64,000 nucleotides of DNA, taken from the NCBI GenBank assembly GCA_009917555.1, contig QZDX01000001.1:186001-250000 (forward strand), written 5' to 3'. Position numbers and translations under genes: made by a program. The stretch's first letter is position 1. Each line of letters starts with the position of its first letter. A model generated the notes under the pieces. The model did not search any database and was not told where the DNA came from. It was given only the letters and a program-made list of their open reading frames with translations. Shown piece after piece: positions 50,001-58,241 of the stretch. The DNA is from a bacterium 1XD21-13. GTDB lineage: Bacteria > Bacillota > Clostridia > Lachnospirales > Lachnospiraceae.

Positions 50001-50624
50001 CCCGTCCATCACCTTACAATACACAACCGCCACCACCGTACTCACTATGGTTGCTACGATAGCCGGCCCCACAATCGCAGCCGGATTTACACTGCCGTAC
50101 TGACTCCGGTAGGCGATGATGTTCACCGGAATCAATTGCAGGGACGAAATATTGATAATTAAAAAGGTGCACATCTCATTGCTGGCCGTACCCTTGGGTA
50201 CAGGCGGCCGGATAGCTTTGGCGCCTGCCCGTAAGCCTCCTCCTGTCCTTCGCTCCTCCTCCAGTTCCTCCAAGGCTTCCATGGCTTTCAACCCCGCCGG
50301 CGTCGCCGCCCAGCCCAGGCCGAAGATATTTGCAATAATATTGGTCGTTATGTATTCCCTCGCCTTATGCCCTTTTGGAATTCCCGGAAACATGAAGCTG
50401 ATAAAGGGCTGCAGCTTTCCTGCTGCCTGACGGATCATGCCGCTCTTCTGGGCAATCTCCATAAGCCCCACCCACAGAGACATCACCCCTGTCATCGTAA
50501 TGCAAAGGCCCACCGCATCCTTGGCGGAATCAAGCGCCGCCGTAGTCAGCTCCGGAAGTCTCCCCTGAAAGGCGCCGTACACCACACCCACCAGCAGCAT
50601 GGCTCCCCACAAATAATTTAACAT
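49986..50624 (-). CDS. spmA: Spore maturation protein A
   Basis: A 212-aa polytopic membrane protein with nucleoside-recognition (Gate) domain features: SLWVGLMEIAQKSGMI and NIFGLGWAATPAGLKAMEALEEL are the family blocks, with SNEMCTFLIINISSLQLIP near the C-terminus. SpmA acts with SpmB in spore core dehydration. Here spmB does not follow: a terminator overlaps the end of spmA and an unrelated gene comes next. It is divergent from abrB. Confidence 0.88.
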   Translation of the reverse strand: MLNYLWGAMLLVGVVYGAFQGRLPELTTAALDSAKDAVGLCITMTGVMSLWVGLMEIAQKSGMIRQAAGKLQPFISFMFPGIPKGHKAREYITTNIIANIFGLGWAATPAGLKAMEALEELEEERRTGGGLRAGAKAIRPPVPKGTASNEMCTFLIINISSLQLIPVNIIAYRSQYGSVNPAAIVGPAIVATIVSTVVAVVYCKVMDGKRRV

Positions 50625-50770
50625 TTTACACCATTCTTTCTCCTTTTACGATCAATATATTCTCTTGTGTCTCGCGCCATGTTACTTCCCAATATTTTTC
50701 TTAATTTTCCACATTTTTCGCACTTTTTAGAGAATTTTTCCACGGAAATTTTTTTCGAAATTACGCGATA

Positions 50771-50781
50771 TTTGTCAAAAT
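50771..50781. promoter_or_regulatory. Putative Spo0A box upstream of abrB-like gene
   Basis: TTTGTCAAAAT matches the 0A-box consensus (TTTGTCRAAAA) at 10 of 11 positions and ends six bases before the -35. A partial inverse copy (TTTCGAAAAA) lies about 15 bp upstream. Confidence 0.6.
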
Positions 50782-50786
50782 AACTC

Positions 50787-50815
50787 TTGGAATCTTGCGA
50801 ACTTTTTGTTATACT
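50787..50815 (+). promoter_or_regulatory. Promoter of the abrB-like gene
   Basis: TTGGAA (50787-50792), 17-nt spacer, TATACT (50810-50815), 42 bp before the start codon. Confidence 0.75.
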
Positions 50816-50857
50816 TACAACCAAGAACGTGCTACTATCACAGAAGGAGGAGACAGA

Positions 50858-51112
50858 ATGAAGAACACCGGTGTAGTCAGAAGACTAGACGAGCTGGGAC
50901 GTATCACGCTTCCAATGGAGTTAAGAAAGGTATTTAACATTGAAGAACGTGATTCTCTCGAAATCTACGTTGAAGACGATAAAATCATTTTAAAGAAGTA
51001 TGCACCAACGGATATTTTCACAGGAGAGAGAGAGGATTTGATTGAATACCGCGGAAAGATGGTATCCAAGAAGACCATTGAGGACCTTGCAAAACTCGCT
51101 GAACTGATTTAA
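50858..51112 (+). CDS. AbrB/SpoVT-family transition-state regulator
   Basis: An 84-aa DNA-binding protein with the swapped-hairpin AbrB domain: TGVVRRLDELGRITLPMELRK (interrupted by no gaps, residues 4-24), then IEERDSLEIYVEDDKIILKKY. The C-terminal part (MVSKKTIEDLAKLAEL) resembles AbrB/Abh dimerisation helices. Start at the ATG at 50858 with GGAGGAG upstream. It is convergent with rsmI, exactly as abrB is in Bacillus subtilis, and has a likely Spo0A box at its promoter, so it probably is the local AbrB counterpart governing growth-to-sporulation switching. Confidence 0.9.
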   Translation: MKNTGVVRRLDELGRITLPMELRKVFNIEERDSLEIYVEDDKIILKKYAPTDIFTGEREDLIEYRGKMVSKKTIEDLAKLAELI

Positions 51113-51151
51113 ATATTCGTACATAACAGTAATTTTTTATAGTGAAGCAGG

Positions 51152-51180
51152 AGGAGCGGCGAGCCGCTCCTGTTTTTTTT
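51152..51180 (+). terminator. Terminator of the abrB-like gene
   Basis: AGGAGCGGC/GCCGCTCCT perfect stem with a tight GA loop, followed by T8. Confidence 0.95.
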
Positions 51181-51220
51181 GCTTCCATATCTGCCCCTTA
51201 TCCATTCTGACATCTGATAA

Positions 51221-51339
51221 GTCAAAGCCCCCGCAGAAAGCTGCGGGGTATTTGACCCTCGCGGCAGTCGCCAAATGGACATGCCCGCACAAGGTGAGCC
51301 CTTCGGGCGAGAAGGTAGCCTGGGCCATGTCCGCTTGGC
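51221..51339. repeat. Composite palindromic element between abrB and rsmI
   Basis: Two nested structures fill this gap. The first, 51221-51256, is symmetric: GTCAAA, a 2-nt internal loop, CCCCGCAG, AAAG loop, CTGCGGGG, 2-nt loop, TTTGAC. The second is a long imperfect hairpin with arms 51270-51286 and 51322-51339 (GCCAAATGGACATGCCC against GGGCCATGTCCGCTTGGC) enclosing a small GCCC/GGGC stem. On the minus strand the first could end the rsmI transcript, but its T tail is poor. It may be a dispersed repeat or a small structured RNA. Confidence 0.7.
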
Positions 51340-51379
51340 TCGTTGCCCACGGGAATAAACGCTGCTTCTGCGCTTTTAT

Positions 51380-52225
51380 TTACTGCCCTTCTAACAGCTC
51401 CTGGTACACATCCCGCCGGGATACTCCTCTGTCCTTTGCCACCAGCCGCATGGCCTCCTTATGGGAAATTCCCTGCTCCTCATAAAGCTCCATATGCTCC
51501 TTTAGGGAGAGCTCCTGCCAGATCTTTTTTTGCTCCTCCTGAATCTGTTCCGCCCTTTTTCCCTCGATCACCAGAACACACTCCCCCTTGGGCTCCTCTG
51601 CCTCATAGTGGGAAATTGCCTGCTGCAAATCAGTCCGAAGGGCTGTCTCAAATTTCTTTGTCAGCTCCCTGCAGACAGTGAGCCTGCGGTTGCCAAGGGT
51701 CTCATAAAGCTCCTTCAGCGTTTTTCTGAGCCGGTGGGGCGCCTCGTAGATAATCATGGTTCTGGTTTCCCCTGCCAGCTCTTTGAGCACTGCCTGCCGC
51801 TCCTTTTTGTCCGCTGGCAGAAAAGCCTCAAAGGCAAACCGCCTGGTGCTCAGAGCCGAAAGAGTGAGCGCCGTGATACAGGCGGAGGCTCCCGGAAGAG
51901 AGGTCACCTCAATCCCCTCCTCTGCACACATTTTCACCAGCTCCTCCCCCGGATCGGAGATTCCCGGCGTTCCTGCGTCCGTAATCAAGGCGATATTTTT
52001 TCCCTGCCGGAGCTTTTCAATCAGCTCCCTGCCTTTGTCATACTTGTTGTACTCATGGTAGCTGGTCATGGGAGTATGAATTTCAAAATGATTCAAAAGC
52101 TTGATGCTGTTTCTTGTATCCTCCGCCGCAATCAGATCCGCCTCCTTTAAGGTGCGGAGCACCCGGAGGGTAATGTCCTCCAGATTTCCTATGGGCGTTG
52201 CACATAAATACAATTTTCCCTGCAT
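51380..52225 (-). CDS. rsmI: 16S rRNA (cytidine-1402-2'-O)-methyltransferase
   Basis: A 281-aa tetrapyrrole-methylase-fold enzyme that methylates C1402 of 16S rRNA. Motifs: LYLCATPIGNLEDITLR at the N-terminus, AAEDTRNS, LITDAGTPGISDPG (SAM site) and LPGASACITAL; IYEAPHRLRKTL is the usual mid-protein block. It is the last gene of the hydF-rsmI series, starting 3 bp after the DUF4015-like gene, in the same place relative to abrB as Bacillus yabC. Confidence 0.95.
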   Translation of the reverse strand: MQGKLYLCATPIGNLEDITLRVLRTLKEADLIAAEDTRNSIKLLNHFEIHTPMTSYHEYNKYDKGRELIEKLRQGKNIALITDAGTPGISDPGEELVKMCAEEGIEVTSLPGASACITALTLSALSTRRFAFEAFLPADKKERQAVLKELAGETRTMIIYEAPHRLRKTLKELYETLGNRRLTVCRELTKKFETALRTDLQQAISHYEAEEPKGECVLVIEGKRAEQIQEEQKKIWQELSLKEHMELYEEQGISHKEAMRLVAKDRGVSRRDVYQELLEGQ

Positions 52226-52228
52226 GGT

Positions 52229-53503
52229 TTATTCCTCGCCCAAAAGCCCTTCCGCCGTGTAAGAGCATTTTGCATTCCACAGCAGCCATTCCTCCCCGCC
52301 GCTGTCGTAGACCGCCTGTATCTGCTGGCGCACCTGCTCCCCTCCGTAGCTCTGGTGATGGGAAATCCAGACCGCCGTAAAATCCTGAAGCCATGGCCGC
52401 ACAGCAGCTCTGTGCTCTCCCTGTGGAATCCCACTCAAGATCTCATTCGAAGCCTGGAGCGCTGCCGAAACCGTCTCATAAGGCTTGAAATCCGGATGAT
52501 CGATGCCGTACACCCCATCCCTGTAATGAGAGGGATACACCATGGGACAGATATAGTCCAGGTGTCTGGCCATGGCTCCGTAATCCTGCCCCACAAGGGC
52601 CGCGTCATTTTCATTGTCAATAACCGTTCCAAAGACATCCGCCGACACCTGGACCCCCAGAGGTGAAAGCTGCTCATAGGCATATGCCGTAAACTCCGTG
52701 ATTACCTCTGTCTTGGATTTCTCCAAAGCCTCCACTCCGTAATCTGCCTCCTCATCAGAGAGCTCCGTGGGAAACCGGATGTAGTCAAACTGAACCTCAT
52801 CAAAGCCTGCCTGGACCGCCTGTTTTCCCAAATCAATGAGATAGTCCCATACCTCTCTTTTATAAGGATTCACCCAGGCCAGACCGTTTTTATCCCGAAA
52901 GACACTGCCATCCTTTCTGTGTATACAAAGCTTCGGGTGCTTTTCCGCCAGCAGCGGGTCCTTAAATGCTACAATCCTGGCTATGAGATAAAGGTCCTGC
53001 TCCTTTAAGCGCTCCATCATCTCCGGCAGGTCCCGGATATAAGCTACACCTGCTCCCAGTTCCTCCACCAGAGGCTGATTCATCTTATAAGTGACAATTC
53101 CCTCGTCATTTTTAATATCAATGACCATGGCATTGAGCTCTGTGTCCGCCACAAGCTGCTCCCTGTCCGCCATTCCTGTGTGGCCTGCCATGGGGCCGGT
53201 AATATAGATGCCCTTCACCTTTGGCAATTCCTTCTGAGGCGGCGTCTCTGGCTCTATGGACCCTTCCTCCGGCTTTTGATCCGTGGCGCTGTCCGGTTCT
53301 TCCGATACGGACGGTTCCGTTTCTTCTGGCGCTGTCTGCTCATCTGTTGCAGCTTCTTCTTCGGTTTCAGTTTCCTCCGGCTCCGGTGCTGCCTGCTGCA
53401 CCACCGGCACCTCTGCCTCAGGCTGCCTGATACATCCTGCCATAAGAACAAGCAAAAAGATGAAAAGCCCCGGCATTCTCTTCCATAATCTTTGCATATT
53501 CAT
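52229..53503 (-). CDS. Putative glycoside hydrolase lipoprotein (DUF4015-like)
   Basis: A 424-aa lipoprotein: signal segment LFIFLLVLMAGC with the lipobox Cys, an acidic Glu/Pro/Thr linker to about residue 90, then a TIM-barrel-like domain (VKGIYITGPMAGHTGMADRE, NAMVIDIKNDEGIVTY, FDEVQFDYIRFPTELSDEE, VSADVFGTVIDNEND, DYICPMVYPSHYRDGVYG) characteristic of the DUF4015 group of predicted polysaccharide hydrolases. Acidic residues at strand ends (VQFDYIRFP) are good catalytic candidates. Substrate unknown, perhaps cell-wall or capsular glycan. Its ATG directly follows the trmN6-like stop, giving TGAATG coupling. Confidence 0.88.
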   Translation of the reverse strand: MNMQRLWKRMPGLFIFLLVLMAGCIRQPEAEVPVVQQAAPEPEETETEEEAATDEQTAPEETEPSVSEEPDSATDQKPEEGSIEPETPPQKELPKVKGIYITGPMAGHTGMADREQLVADTELNAMVIDIKNDEGIVTYKMNQPLVEELGAGVAYIRDLPEMMERLKEQDLYLIARIVAFKDPLLAEKHPKLCIHRKDGSVFRDKNGLAWVNPYKREVWDYLIDLGKQAVQAGFDEVQFDYIRFPTELSDEEADYGVEALEKSKTEVITEFTAYAYEQLSPLGVQVSADVFGTVIDNENDAALVGQDYGAMARHLDYICPMVYPSHYRDGVYGIDHPDFKPYETVSAALQASNEILSGIPQGEHRAAVRPWLQDFTAVWISHHQSYGGEQVRQQIQAVYDSGGEEWLLWNAKCSYTAEGLLGEE

Positions 53504-54241
53504 TCAATACCCATAAATCTCATAAATCTCATCTGTGTAAACGCCCTGCTCCCGATACACAATCAGAGGCTTTTCCACCGTGATCCGGGATCTTCCTCCG
53601 GACAGGGCCTCAATAAGAACCATATTTGGCTCCTTGTCCACAAAGGGGTACACCAGGCGCATCCGCTTTGGCTCCAGACGATACCCTGTAAGAAGGGTCA
53701 GAATCTCCGCCAGTCGAAAGGGCCGATGAACCAGATAAAAACGTCCCCCTGGCCGGAGTACCCTTGCCGTCTGGCTTACCACATCCTCCAGGGTGCAAAG
53801 GATCTCATGCCGGGCTATGGCCTTTGGCTGCTCTGGATTGATCAGGCCGTGGTTCCCCGTCATATAGGGCGGATTGCAGGTAACTACATCAAAAGAAGCA
53901 GCTCCAAAAAGAGCTGCCGCTTCTTTTATGTCCCCGGTCACAATGGAAATCGACTCCTCCAAGCAATTGTATGCCACACTGCGCCTGGCCATGTCTGCGC
54001 TTTCCTCCTGGATCTCCAGTCCGGTAAAATCCCGTCCTTCGGTTTTTCCCCGAAGCAGAATGGGGATAATTCCCGTTCCGGTTCCCAGATCCAGCACCCG
54101 TTCCCCTGGCTTTACTCTCGCAAAGCCGGACAGCAGAACCGCGTCCATGCCAAAGCAGAATTTCTGAGAATTCTGAATGATCTGATAGCCATTCCGGTGA
54201 AGCTCATCCAGGCGTTCCCCTTCCTTCAGCTTAATTATCAT
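53504..54241 (-). CDS. tRNA1(Val) (adenine-37-N6)-methyltransferase-like
   Basis: A 245-aa SAM-dependent N6-adenine methyltransferase: motif I VLDLGTGTGIIPILL and catalytic NPPY in VVTCNPPYMTGNHG, with an N-terminal FCFGMDAVLLSGF block typical of TrmN6/YabB. It overlaps the end of ricT by 11 bp. Position matches Bacillus yabB, supporting a tRNA-modification role. Confidence 0.9.
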   Translation of the reverse strand: MIIKLKEGERLDELHRNGYQIIQNSQKFCFGMDAVLLSGFARVKPGERVLDLGTGTGIIPILLRGKTEGRDFTGLEIQEESADMARRSVAYNCLEESISIVTGDIKEAAALFGAASFDVVTCNPPYMTGNHGLINPEQPKAIARHEILCTLEDVVSQTARVLRPGGRFYLVHRPFRLAEILTLLTGYRLEPKRMRLVYPFVDKEPNMVLIEALSGGRSRITVEKPLIVYREQGVYTDEIYEIYGY

Positions 54242-55142
54242 CTAACTTTGATTTCCCTTCTTGGCGCTCCAGCGCCTCCAGCTTTTTCAGCTCCTTATCG
54301 GCAACATCGTTCTTTTCCTTCCTGCGCCTGGGGCGGAACTTCAGCTCGTCCACCTTATACTCCCGTATCTCCTTCTCGTCTCCCTCCAGGGTTACGATCA
54401 CCTTCACCTTCTGGCGCAGTACATTGACGCTCTGTACCTCTCCCTTTAATCCGTCATTGGCGGAAACATGATCCCCAACATTGGGCAGACGGCTGTTCAG
54501 CTCCTCGTAGGTCTCCTGCTCGTGCTTTAAGCAGCACATAAGCCTTCCGCACACTCCGGAAATCTTGGTGGGATTCAGGGACAGGTTCTGCTCCTTTGCC
54601 ATCTTGATGGATACCGGGATAAACTCCGACAGATGGGTATGACAGCAGAGGCTTCTTCCGCAGATGCCGATTCCTCCTATGATCTTCGTCTCATCCCGGA
54701 CACCTATCTGACGCAGCTCAATCCTGGTCTTAAATACGGCTGCCAGATCCTTTACCAGCTCCCGAAAATCAATGCGTCCGTCCGCAGTAAAATAAAACAG
54801 TACCTTATTATTGTCAAAGGTATATTCTGCCTGAATAAGCTTCATATCCAGCTTATGCTTCCGGATCTTTTCCAGGCAAATCTGGAAGGCCTCCTTCTCC
54901 TTCTGCCGGTTAGCCGCCTCCTTGGCGTCATCCTCCGCAGTGGCAATCCGAAGAACCGGCTTTAAAGGCTGAACCACCTTGGAATGTTCTACCTCCTTGG
55001 TTCCCACCACCACATAGCCATATTCCACGCCTCTGGCCGTCTCCACAATTACATGCTTTCCCTTTGGAATATTCAGTCTTCCGGGAGAAAAGTAGTACAC
55101 CTTTCCCGCATTCCGGAACCTGACTCCTATTACCTTTTCCAT
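54231..55142 (-). CDS. ricT: RicT/YaaT-like PSP1-domain protein
   Basis: A 303-aa protein of the stage-0-sporulation/PSP1 family. The PSP1 domain includes GVEYGYVVVGTKEVEH and DMKLIQAEYTFDNNKVLFYFTADGR. Two Cys clusters, GICGRSLCC and GVCGRLMCC, are the expected iron-sulfur ligands of RicT. In Bacillus it works with RicA/RicF (Y-complex) on RNase Y and Spo0A phosphorylation. The partners are not in this window. The C-terminal tail is charged (residues 270-303). Ends in an 11-bp overlap with the trmN6-like gene. Confidence 0.92.
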   Translation of the reverse strand: MEKVIGVRFRNAGKVYYFSPGRLNIPKGKHVIVETARGVEYGYVVVGTKEVEHSKVVQPLKPVLRIATAEDDAKEAANRQKEKEAFQICLEKIRKHKLDMKLIQAEYTFDNNKVLFYFTADGRIDFRELVKDLAAVFKTRIELRQIGVRDETKIIGGIGICGRSLCCHTHLSEFIPVSIKMAKEQNLSLNPTKISGVCGRLMCCLKHEQETYEELNSRLPNVGDHVSANDGLKGEVQSVNVLRQKVKVIVTLEGDEKEIREYKVDELKFRPRRRKEKNDVADKELKKLEALERQEGKSKLDDN

Positions 55143-55143
55143 C

Positions 55144-56133
55144 TCAATTCTCCTTTATCGTCATCAGAAGAAGCTCCATGGTCAGCTCAAAATTCACATT
55201 TGCTCTCAGACGCACCTTTGCTTTCTCCATCGCTTCTATAATTTGCTCCAAACCCTCATAGGATATTCTTGAGGCCTGGAAGCTGATATAATTGATCTCC
55301 TCCGAAAATACAAGGCCGTCCACCTGTCTTGTAGCCTTGAACAGTAAAACATCCCGATACCACAGAACCAAAAGGTCCAGGTAATCATTGATATCCGCCT
55401 TGTAATCCGTAACCTTGCGGATTGCCTCCGTGATCTCCCACAGCTCCATATCACCTATATGGCGCACCAGATGAACCGCATGATCCTTAAGCTCCCCAAA
55501 ATGCTCTGACAGGGCCAGCATCCGTGCTCTTCCCACATTTCCTCTGGCAAACGCAGTACATAAATCCGCCTGGTAATCAGGCACCCGAAGCTCCTCCATC
55601 AAATATTTTCGAATCAGGCTGTCCTGTACCGGACGCAGCTTCAGTGTTACGCACCGGGACAAAATCGTAGGCAGAAAGCTCTCCGAATTGGTGGTCAAAA
55701 GAAGAATCACCCCATAGGAGGGGGGCTCCTCTATGGTCTTTAACAGGGCATTCTGTGCCTGAACCGTCATCTTTTCCGCTTCATCAATAATATAAATCTT
55801 ATAGGGACTGCTGTATGGCCGAATCTGAATGTCACCGCAGAGCTGTTCACGAATATCCTCCACTCCAATCGAGCTTGGACTGCGGTGCTCCACAAAGATA
55901 ATATCCGGCTGATTGCCGCTGACCGTCTGCTTACAGGAGCGGCAGCTCTTGCAGGGAGTGATACCCTGCTTTTCACACTGGAGGGTCTGGGCAAAGGTAT
56001 GGGCCAAAAGCTTCTTCCCTGCGCCCTCCTCTCCATCAAAAATATAGGCGTGGGAGATCTTTTGCAAACGAATTGCATTTTGTAAATGGCTGATTATTTC
56101 TTCATGACCTAAAATATCTTTAAAATCCGGCAT
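55144..56133 (-). CDS. holB: DNA polymerase III subunit delta'
   Basis: Clamp-loader subunit of 329 aa. N-terminal FKDILGHEEIISHLQNAI and HAYIFDGEEGAGKKLLA (degenerate P-loop, normal for delta'), a four-Cys zinc module (QCEKQGITPCKSCRSCK), IYIIDEAEKM and the sensor-1 ILLLTTNSESFLPTILSRC. Start set to the ATG at 56133 with AGGAGG upstream; the frame reaches 56160. It sits one base upstream of ricT, as in Bacillus. Confidence 0.93.
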   Translation of the reverse strand: MPDFKDILGHEEIISHLQNAIRLQKISHAYIFDGEEGAGKKLLAHTFAQTLQCEKQGITPCKSCRSCKQTVSGNQPDIIFVEHRSPSSIGVEDIREQLCGDIQIRPYSSPYKIYIIDEAEKMTVQAQNALLKTIEEPPSYGVILLLTTNSESFLPTILSRCVTLKLRPVQDSLIRKYLMEELRVPDYQADLCTAFARGNVGRARMLALSEHFGELKDHAVHLVRHIGDMELWEITEAIRKVTDYKADINDYLDLLVLWYRDVLLFKATRQVDGLVFSEEINYISFQASRISYEGLEQIIEAMEKAKVRLRANVNFELTMELLLMTIKEN

Positions 56134-56193
56134 CTGTCTCCCCTCCTTGCTAACGCTCATTATAGCACATTCTTTTGGGAAAAGACAGCCCTT

Positions 56194-56787
56194 TTACATT
56201 TCCATCTGCTCCAAAATATAGGTTGTGATTTCCCCGATACATACGAAAAGCTCCCGATTCTCAAACCTCTGACGGATTCCCGCCTTTAGAAGCTTTTCCT
56301 CCGCAAAGTCATTGCTGTCCGCGAGAAACCTCCGGCACAGCTCCGCATACCTTGGCTTTTCCTGGCTTCGTTCCCTGTCCAAAGCCCGCTGAAGCCGTTC
56401 TCCGTCCTCAACCTCAATGTAAATGGGAACCACCCGATCCTCGCCATAGTATTTCCGAATTGCAAGGAAGGAATCCAAAACACCTATCATGGCATAATGG
56501 TAATGAGCCAAATCCACATGCTCCCCATCTGCGGTAAAATACTTCCAGATCCCATGAACCGTCTCATAGGCCCTCAGCTCAATTACCTTTCCCGCCGCCT
56601 CCATAACGGCCAGCTCCGCCTCATCTGTAAAATGATATTCCACCCCCGGTGTCTCTCCCGCCCGGACAGGCCGGGTGGTATAGGGTACAATGGGCCGAAG
56701 CCTAAGAGCTTTATTTTCCATCAAATTCCGGTAAATGGTGTCCTTACCGGTAGAGCTTTTCCCGAATACATAAAAGATCTTTCCCAT
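56194..56787 (-). CDS. Guanylate kinase-like P-loop kinase in the tmk position
   Basis: A 197-aa nucleoside-monophosphate-kinase-fold protein. P-loop FGKSSTGKDTIY at residues 9-20 and the GMP-kinase-like block VPYTTRPVRAGETPGVEYHF mark it as guanylate-kinase related, but the P-loop lacks the usual GPSGAGKST form and the LID/GMP residues downstream differ. In Bacillus the gene here is tmk. It may be a paralogue with another substrate, since Gmk normally lies elsewhere with rpoZ. It overlaps neither neighbour: 2 bp from the decarboxylase, 60 bp from holB. Confidence 0.82.
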   Translation of the reverse strand: MGKIFYVFGKSSTGKDTIYRNLMENKALRLRPIVPYTTRPVRAGETPGVEYHFTDEAELAVMEAAGKVIELRAYETVHGIWKYFTADGEHVDLAHYHYAMIGVLDSFLAIRKYYGEDRVVPIYIEVEDGERLQRALDRERSQEKPRYAELCRRFLADSNDFAEEKLLKAGIRQRFENRELFVCIGEITTYILEQMEM

Positions 56788-56789
56788 TT

Positions 56790-58241
56790 TTACTTCTCCT
56801 TTATCACACCGATACGGCCATCCTCTCCCAGCCCGTAGAGCTCCTGTCCGGCCGCAAGATACGTCTCAATCTGACAGCAAATCTCCTCCGTAAGCTGCTC
56901 CCCGGGAACCACAAGAGGAATTCCCGGCGGGTAGAGATATAGATAGGCTCCGGCGATTCGCCCCTGACAGCTGCCAGCTTCTATCCATTCCCGTTTCTGC
57001 TCCAGAGCGGTCCCTATGGTCAGGAGGGTGCAGGCCTTTGGAAGCCGCTGTCTGTTAAAGTCAATCGCCCGTCTTCCGCCCGACTGCTTCTGCAAAAGCC
57101 GGTCCAGCGTACGAAGGCCGTCGCTTAGTCGCATAAAGTCCTTCTCCTGATCCGCCACACTGGAAATGCCTACGGCGTAATGCCCTGCCGCCATTTCCAA
57201 TTCCAGATGATGGCTGCTTCGCAGATACTCCATAAGATCTTCCCCTGTGAAAACCGTGCCCTCTGTGGAAATCACAAGCCTGGAACGATCAAAATCAGAA
57301 ACGCCTGCTTTCCCTGCAAGCTCCCTTCCAACAAGGTGCAGACACTCCAAATCCCTGCAGCCCTGCCGGAATGCCTCCAAACGTGCCGTATATTCCTGGA
57401 ACAGCGTCCTTCCCTCCCGTTCCAGCTGTTCCAAGCAACTGTCAATGGATGCCATAAACACATAGGAAGGGCTGCTGGTCTGATACACCGAAAGGTAGTA
57501 CCGCAGCTTCTCCCGATCCACAAGCTCTCCCTGGATATGCAAAAGAGCTGTCTGTGTCAATGCGGGCAGCGTCTTATGCAGGCTTTGAATCACCACATCT
57601 GCCCCGGCCTTCAGAGCATCCTCCGGAAAATATGAGGAAAATGGAAAATGAGCCCCATGAGCCTGATCCACAATCAAAGGCACCCCCCGCTTGTGGCAGG
57701 CCTCTGCCGCAGCTCTTACATCCAAACAAATCCCCTCATAGGTAGGAGAGGTAAGAAATACTGCCTCTATTCCCGGATGCTCCCTCAATGCATTTTCAAC
57801 ATCCAGGGATAAAATTCCACCATTTATCCACAATTTCTCAACCATCTGTGGATAAAGATACCAAAGCCTCAGATTGCGAAGTCCGGCGCCGTGATAAGCA
57901 CTGCGATGGCTGTTTCTGGCCATCAAAAGCTCACCGCCCTGACGGGTGCAGGCGGAAATGGCACTCAGAATTCCTCCTGTGCTTCCATTTACCAGAAAAT
58001 GAGTTTCCTCCGCTCCATAAAGTCTGGCCCCCCGTCTCTGAGCCTCTGCCAAAATGCCGTGGTCCTTGGGATGATGGAGATCATCAAAGCCGTAGATCTC
58101 CGTGATATCCAGCGCATAGGGGTTGGAAAGCCCTCCCATACGGCGTTTATGCCCCGGCATATGAAATCCATAATAGTCCGAGGCAGCGTAAGTCTCAAGC
58201 TGTTTCTGCAGAGAAGTCCCTGTCTTATTTTCTTCCATCAT
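56790..58241 (-). CDS. Orn/Lys/Arg decarboxylase-family PLP enzyme (YaaO-like)
   Basis: A 483-aa fold-type-I PLP enzyme of the short Gram-positive Orn/Lys/Arg decarboxylase group. GFHMPGHKRR and LDITEIYGFDDLHHPKD near the N-terminus, LVNGSTGGILSAI, VDQAHGAHFPFS and the PLP-lysine block SLHKTLPALTQTALLH are visible. It makes a diamine (putrescine, cadaverine or agmatine). Lacks the N-terminal wing domain of the E. coli enzymes. It directly follows hydF and matches Bacillus yaaO in position. Confidence 0.9.
   Translation of the reverse strand: MMEENKTGTSLQKQLETYAASDYYGFHMPGHKRRMGGLSNPYALDITEIYGFDDLHHPKDHGILAEAQRRGARLYGAEETHFLVNGSTGGILSAISACTRQGGELLMARNSHRSAYHGAGLRNLRLWYLYPQMVEKLWINGGILSLDVENALREHPGIEAVFLTSPTYEGICLDVRAAAEACHKRGVPLIVDQAHGAHFPFSSYFPEDALKAGADVVIQSLHKTLPALTQTALLHIQGELVDREKLRYYLSVYQTSSPSYVFMASIDSCLEQLEREGRTLFQEYTARLEAFRQGCRDLECLHLVGRELAGKAGVSDFDRSRLVISTEGTVFTGEDLMEYLRSSHHLELEMAAGHYAVGISSVADQEKDFMRLSDGLRTLDRLLQKQSGGRRAIDFNRQRLPKACTLLTIGTALEQKREWIEAGSCQGRIAGAYLYLYPPGIPLVVPGEQLTEEICCQIETYLAAGQELYGLGEDGRIGVIKEK

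Noticed and set aside
50618-50824. 68-codon minus-strand frame between spmA and abrB
   Set aside because: Lys-rich translation of the AT-rich promoter region, overlapping the abrB promoter and the spmA start; lacks a convincing ribosome site.
53492-54427. 311-codon plus-strand frame opposite trmN6-like and ricT genes
   Set aside because: Crosses two well-supported minus-strand genes and has no family features.
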